Shown: piece by piece, positions 59,319 through 64,000 of the stretch
How positions within the stretch are numbered: the stretch's first letter is position 1
Layout of the letters: the number at the start of each line of letters is the position of its first letter
DNA from: Tetracladium setigerum
Taxonomy: Eukaryota > Ascomycota > Leotiomycetes > Helotiales
Length of the DNA stretch: 64,000 bases
Reading direction: 5' to 3'
Assembly: GCA_031472005.1 (NCBI GenBank)
Contig: PZJY01000001.1
Coordinates: 4,216,001 to 4,280,000 of the forward strand
Program-made: the position numbers and the translations under genes
Notes under the pieces: generated by a model
What the model was told of the DNA's origin: nothing
Seen by the model: the letters and a program-made list of their open reading frames with translations, nothing else
The model's database searches: none

Positions 59319-60299
59319 TTAATACTTGAGAACTCCGAGGTGCTTATAGAGGAAGCTGATAGCAATGCCAAAGACCCCAGCGCAGACGAACATCGCAGTG
59401 ATGGGACCAGTCATGACAAAGGGAGGGCCAAAGACATAGGGGGAACAATCAAGTGGCGGATAGGTGGCATTGAACGTGTTAGGGGGAACAACAGTGCAAT
59501 TGTCAAAGCTTGGATGGCAGTAGACTTCGCGTCGCTCTCTGCAGGTTGGATCGCGGCAATCGCTGCAAACCTGATAGGTAAAGATTCTGCCGGTTCCGTT
59601 TGCAACTGAGCGAGAGACCATGCTGAGAGCGACGAAGACACGTGGAACCTGAAGAGCGTTGGACAAGGACTTAGGAACCGTGGTATTTGTCGAAGCCGTG
59701 GTGTTCTGGTGAGCAACGGTGATATTGGTAGCAATGGCTCGCTTGAAGGGTGAGATGATGTTGAGAATGACGAAGTCTCGAGGGACCCGAAGTGCGTTGG
59801 ATGAAGACTTAGGAACCGTGGTGTTGTGGTGAGCAACGGTGGTATTGGTCGCAACAGAGCGCTTGAAGATTGGTCCATAACACTTGTGGCAGGCGCCCAT
59901 AACGCAGCATCGAGCTGACTTGGTCAAGATGTCATTGTTGGTGGTAGCGAGGCCAGTGTCAACAACGGCAACATCAGAGGATGAAGTGACGAGGGAAGCC
60001 ATAGCGCCAGGAAGAGAACCAAGAGCCTTGAAGGCGACGGTGGGAACGATGAAGATACCTGGAACTCGAAGACCAGAGCCAGCATTGTAAGGGCGAGTGT
60101 TGTTGGCGGCTGTCATGTTGTGACCGTGGTCGGCACGAGCAGTTAAGCCACCATGGGCGAAGGGGCCATCTCCAGGGATGTTGTAGATGGGGAGTCTAAG
60201 GTCCTTCACGGCATCTGGATCGCCATATGCAATGTGCTTGGAGACAGTTGCAGAGGCAAACAGCAGAGCTGAAAGGGTGACGGATGTAAGGAACTTCAT
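59319..60299 (-). CDS. Secreted/membrane glycoprotein with internal repeats, 326 aa
   Basis: Single coding exon. The signal peptide MKFLTSVTLSALLFASATVS is followed by DPDAVKDLRLPIYNIPGDGP. Three related units contain the core ALRVPRxFVxL: GLRVPGIFIVPTV, ALRVPRDFVILNII and ALQVPRVFVALSMV. The last two are preceded by near-identical NTTVPKSxSN blocks and by ATNxTVAHxNTT, rich in N-glycosylation sequons. A Cys-rich segment follows (CSDCRDPTCRERREVYC). Near the end is a membrane helix (GPITAMFVCAGVFGIAISFL) and a short tail HLGVLKY. Topology: type I surface protein, or a GPI-like precursor. Function unknown; a wall or host-interaction role is only inference. A 5'-UTR intron is likely at 60353-60681. 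Confidence 0.75.
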   Translation of the reverse strand: MKFLTSVTLSALLFASATVSKHIAYGDPDAVKDLRLPIYNIPGDGPFAHGGLTARADHGHNMTAANNTRPYNAGSGLRVPGIFIVPTVAFKALGSLPGAMASLVTSSSDVAVVDTGLATTNNDILTKSARCCVMGACHKCYGPIFKRSVATNTTVAHHNTTVPKSSSNALRVPRDFVILNIISPFKRAIATNITVAHQNTTASTNTTVPKSLSNALQVPRVFVALSMVSRSVANGTGRIFTYQVCSDCRDPTCRERREVYCHPSFDNCTVVPPNTFNATYPPLDCSPYVFGPPFVMTGPITAMFVCAGVFGIAISFLYKHLGVLKY

Positions 60300-60352
60300 C
60301 TTGCCGGTTTGACTTGAGTCAGTGACGGGACGTTTGACGTGGAGGATTGGAT

Positions 60353-60681
60353 CTGTCAATCATAGTGGTTAACGCGAATCTTCAAGTGTTTGTGCCATAC
60401 TGGCATCGAGGCGGCTCAAGTGAGGAGCAACCTCATGTTTGGCAAATTGATGTCAGTCGGCCAGCTTCCCTGGGCTATGGTAGCAGACGCGAGGGAGACC
60501 AGGCCATCTGATGAAAGAAGAGGGAGGGCAGGAGGGACGGCAGAATGCATAAACCAGAAGCTTAAGGAATGATGTGGCAAAAGATATTGTGGTTCAGAGG
60601 CGCAAAGAAAAGCACGCTGAAGCTCAAGGGATGAGGTCGGTGCAGATTGCACCCAATCTATCAGGCCAGGGGATAACTTAC
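60353..60681 (-). other. Putative 5'-UTR intron of the repeat-containing glycoprotein gene
   Basis: Donor GTAAGT (starting 60681) and acceptor GACAG (ending 60353), with TTAACCACTAT upstream of the acceptor. A TATA-like element at 60834-60841 sits ~150 nt before the donor, which fits a transcript starting around 60.80 kb with a 329-nt leader intron. Confidence 0.45.
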
Positions 60682-60833
60682 GATGTAGAGAAAGGGTTGA
60701 CTGTACAGGAGTACAGTCTTGGAATTGAGGTGAAGGAGTCTTGAGGTTGCGTTTTTGTGTGTAGCGTTGTTTGATGTTGAGAGGGGGAGATCGAAAGTTG
60801 GAGAGAAGAGGGTCGGTAGTGGAAATATATAAG

Positions 60834-60841
60834 CCGGGGTC
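60834..60841 (-). promoter_or_regulatory. TATA-like element
   Basis: TATATATT on the minus strand, upstream of the putative leader exon of the gene at 59319-60299. Confidence 0.4.
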
Positions 60842-60972
60842 GCGTTGTTTACTTTTCGCCTTTTTCGGCAATACGTGATTATCAGTTTGTCACTTCACTT
60901 CACCTTCTCGGACAGCAGAAAACTTGTGGAGCAGGGTCTTTGTTCTTCCAACATATTCTATCACCTGCAAGC

Positions 60973-63344
60973 TCATCTGCCGCATGCACGCTGGGCTTCT
61001 GGTCTTCTGTAAACATTCTTGATGGTGTAGTCTTTCGCTGGTCCATTGACAGTGTACTCCTGACTCCATGTCTCCAACAAAACTCCTCGGAATCTAAATT
61101 CGTACTTCACATTGTACATGTCCTTGATGCACAGATGTGCTGATTTTGCTCTCCACGGCTGATCACCAGATAGATTGGAATCCTTCTCTGGCATGATGAT
61201 TTCGAGTTCGTGGAACAGATAGTCTACCGTCTTGTTGTCTTTTGGCTTTACGAACCAAGCGCTGAGAGCATCAGTTTCTTCGCAGTATCGGTACGCATAA
61301 CTAGTGTTGTCAGTAAGTGCTTAGGCATGAAGTGCAGGGAGATGAGTTACCTTCGAGTTGCTGTGAAGCGAAAGCCTTGCTCACTAACGAATTCTCCACT
61401 CTCGTTATACAAATATTCAAAATCATACAAATCCTCGGTTGGCGTTCGAGGATGGAAGTAAGCAATACCAGTGAGCTTCCCAGATGGATAGTCACTTCGT
61501 CGGCTCACAATATCACGCTCGAGCTTCCAATCCCCTTGCATTCCTCTAAAGATTGCCCGTGGCAGAAACTTTGCACTTTCTGCCGAACCTTTCAAGGTAT
61601 TCTCTACAGCTGAGATCTCAGTGGCGGACTGTTGCAGCTCAGTTTGGCTAGCGCCATTATCGATATATCTCGATGGAATGACTATTCCAGATCGGCTCCC
61701 CTCTGGTGAATCTTTTGGCTCAATGCGCTTGATGTTCAAAATCTCCCCGAAAGACTCCATGAGGTACGCATAGTCTCCCATGGGGAATTGTGCCGCACAC
61801 GGATCATTCCTCAAGCTGACTATGCTCTGTAAGGTTTTGTCGGTTGCGAGTGCTTTGGTTGCCTTTTCATCCCCAGTCCAGAATTTCCCTAAGAACTTTG
61901 CCTGCATTTGCATCACTCCCCAGTATGGGCTGCGATAGAAACCAACAAAGCCCAGAGAGGGCACTGCACTGGAGATTGATGCATGCACATTGAGCCCAAG
62001 CGGAACTAAGTCGCTGGTTGCATCGAAGTTCAAGTCTTTCAGTACATGCTCTGGAAGGAAGCTCAATGAGGGAGCCGGATCAAATCCAGTTGCGAACACC
62101 ACGGCCGCGATATCGTCAAGGGTGTGCTGATCCTCCCCATCTTGGACATAAATAGTGTTGGATGAACTTTCGGACGCATGTGTAACCTTTCCTCGTATGA
62201 GGCGGATGTTTTTAGAGCGGATAAACTCAACGTACTGATCACTTACGCCAAGGAATGGGGGTTTGGTAACAACCTCATCAGTCATGACCAGCTCTGGCAC
62301 TCCTATATCACTTTGGTTGCCCCCTAGAACGCTCTTCAACCAGCCATGAGTTTTGGCTGCCGCATCAAGTGTGATGTGACCAGAAGTGTTCTCGAGTGGG
62401 CCGGCGGGGCGACCAGCTAAGTTGTAGGCAGCGAGGTCTAAAGGAAGAAACGACGGAGAAAGATTGGTTTTCTGTGAATACGTCAGTATGGCTTGGCAAA
62501 GTAGGACGAGGTATTTACCTTTTCTTTGTTACCCGACACGTCGACCTCAACAGTAGGGTTCCTTGCAAAGAACAGAGGCATCACCCAAAAGGGCTTCTGA
62601 ACTACATTCGTAACATAGTATTCGGAGACGTTGGGAATACTGGATTGCTCCACTGAGTGAGTCTCGGACGAGAGTTGAGCAGCAATTGATGCAGCAGTCT
62701 CGACTCCAGACATTTGACCTCCAACCACCACAATTCGTCGACCGGCTCTCGGCTCACTTCCCAGTAAGGATTTGATATCCCGAAACTGTGAACTGTGACT
62801 GATGGGGGCCTTTAGACTTTTTAATATGTCGGGCGTTTTTGCTTTTCCAAAGAATCCAGACGCAATGATTAAGTGATCAACCTCAAGAACCTGTGGAACC
62901 GGAGTATCTGCTTGTCTATCTTCGAAGTGGATCTTCCATTTACCTCCATCCAGCTCTGTTTTGAGAACCTCGCAATTGGTTCGAATCTTATACCCGGGAT
63001 ACGTCGTGATGTAGCGTTGCAAGTATTCGCCGGCTTGCCATGCTTTCGGGAAGACGGGAGAGTCCTCGGGCCAAGCAAGATCGCTGAAGTTTACGGTGTG
63101 ACGAGATTGGTTCAAGCACATGTCAGGGTTTACGAGGCCATCGTCAACTTTGGAGATTGGCCATAAGCCTCCAATTCTGTGAGACTTTTCGAGAACGGTG
63201 ACTTGAAAGGTATCTTTGGGATGTTCGTGGGTGAGTGTTTTGGCTGCCACGATCCCGGATGGTCCAGCACCTGTATGATGTGAGTTGTGATTCTCAAGGA
63301 GGTATCGCTCGACCCATACCAATGATACAAACTGTTTTCACCAT
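60973..63344 (-). CDS. FAD-dependent monooxygenase (FMO-like) fused to a DUF6314-type domain
   Basis: Exons 63344-63320, 63270-62519, 62471-61351 and 61300-60973; donors GTATGG, GTAAAT and GTAACT; phases 1, 0 and 2 match; 741 aa. The N-terminal part is a flavin monooxygenase: VCIIGAGPSGIVAAKTL (FAD Rossmann, split by intron 1), LEKSHRIGGLWP, IVVVGGQMSGVETAASIAAQ (NADPH site) and FATGFDPAPSLSFLPEH. From ~residue 560, GMQGDWKLERDIVSRRSD and GKLTGIAYFHPRTPTEDLYD, then YNESGEFVSEQGFRFTATRR, SAWFVKPKDNKTVDYLFHEL and DMYNVKYEFRF match the DUF6314 family. The fused domain may bind a hydrophobic ligand or help the oxygenase (inference). Substrate unknown. The window holds no neighbouring biosynthetic cluster. 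Confidence 0.88.
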
Positions 63345-64000
63345 TTTGCTGTACGTCCGGAGCTGGTTGATATTGACGATATATCTTTGTAGTCGTCAAA
63401 GTCTGAGAGAACAGAGGTGTGTTGAAAGCTTCATTGAGGTTGGAGAGAAGTTGAGAAAAGAAGGATTCTTAATCTCAAGGATAAGTCATTGAAGTGAGGT
63501 AAAATGGGTTTTATTCTCCGGATATAACGGACTCTTGTGAAATAGTTGGTATTGTGTCAACAAGCCCGATGTTCTGACATGCAGTGATCTGCCAGTGTGA
63601 TGTGTTGGGAGAGAAGTCGTTGACTGGCCCCACAAAATGCCTATTTCGATTAGCGCGACTGACTGGGTCACGTGGATTGTGGCAGCAAACGACGCGACCT
63701 ACCTAGGCCCTCTTTCCTTGGGTATCACTGATCTCAAAAGCTCAGTTTTGCGATTCGAATGATTATGTCCATGATGAATTTGTTGGGCTCACAACACTAC
63801 CAAAATCAAAGAGTTATATCGGGGAAAGCATTGTAAAATCTTCAGCCACCCGAAACAACATACCCAATATCGATCGGCTCTACGGATTCTCGAATTACAA
63901 GGTTCTTATGAAATAGGAGAACTCATTCGGATGAGTGTAATACAGAATTATTGAGGACTTTAATTGAACAATTCACATCGAAGCAAGTCGAGTTAAAGGC
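63345..64000. other. Intergenic to window end, no gene seen
   Basis: Upstream region of the FMO gene; no coding-like frame or repeat recognised up to the window edge. Confidence 0.45.

Noticed and set aside
60416..60871. 151-aa minus-strand frame upstream of the repeat glycoprotein
   Set aside because: It overlaps the TATA-like element, leader exon and putative 5'-UTR intron; composition does not look like protein.
1..64000. CRISPR arrays, bacterial-type operons and Shine-Dalgarno sites
   Set aside because: Spliced eukaryotic genes throughout; no spaced direct-repeat array seen.

Overview
The window is nuclear DNA of a filamentous ascomycete (Pezizomycotina). Evidence: about 25 protein genes with short GT..AG introns (roughly 45-105 nt), CTAAC/CTAAT-like branch sites, and families typical of this group: a CYP55 nitric-oxide reductase with a mitochondrial leader, a CmcJ/NvfI-like oxygenase, a fungal STAND receptor with TPRs, and a divergent lactose permease / GH2 beta-galactosidase pair. 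A leotiomycete is my guess from protein flavour only; no marker gene settles it.

Layout. 0-10 kb, mostly minus strand: a 500-aa protein of unknown function, a small putative plus-strand gene beside a CAT microsatellite, an MBD4-like DNA glycosylase, a 904-aa charged low-complexity protein, and cytochrome c1. 10-17 kb: DAHP synthase, NAD-dependent glycerol-3-phosphate dehydrogenase and P450nor, all minus. 17-25 kb is gene-poor: a lone four-exon CmcJ-like gene, an 81-aa ORF, and a ~760-bp element with near-perfect inverted ends. 23-30 kb: a DUF7580-type protein head-to-head with a ~1416-aa STAND/NLR-like receptor (N-terminal fungal domain, zinc fingers, NB-ARC, TPRs). 30-38 kb: orphan exons, a small membrane protein, glycogen debranching enzyme and an F-box-like protein. 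38-46 kb: a LAC12/lacpA-type permease and LAC4/bgaD-type beta-galactosidase transcribed divergently from a 1.8-kb promoter holding a Gal4-type CGG-N11-CCG site. 46-58 kb: a hemerythrin-like protein, a one-TM protein, MSH3, an SDR with an N-terminal extension and zinc-ribbon cysteines, an unknown protein and a BTB/POZ protein. 59-64 kb: a signal-peptide protein with internal repeats and an FMO fused to a DUF6314-like domain.

Functionally this is a patchwork: respiration (cytochrome c1), shikimate entry (DAHP synthase), glycerol synthesis, glycogen breakdown, denitrification/NO detoxification, lactose import plus hydrolysis, and DNA repair (MSH3, glycosylase). The one clearly cooperating block is permease plus beta-galactosidase; the receptor plus DUF7580 protein is a candidate second one.

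Six conserved genes (glycosylase, cytochrome c1, DAHP synthase, STAND receptor, beta-galactosidase, MSH3) are each broken by exactly one missing base, five of them in a C run on the coding strand. Restoring one base makes every exon phase and total length consistent. This points to homopolymer-length errors in the assembly more than to pseudogenes. Three other gene models (at 2459, 55104 and 57125) have intron phases I could not reconcile.
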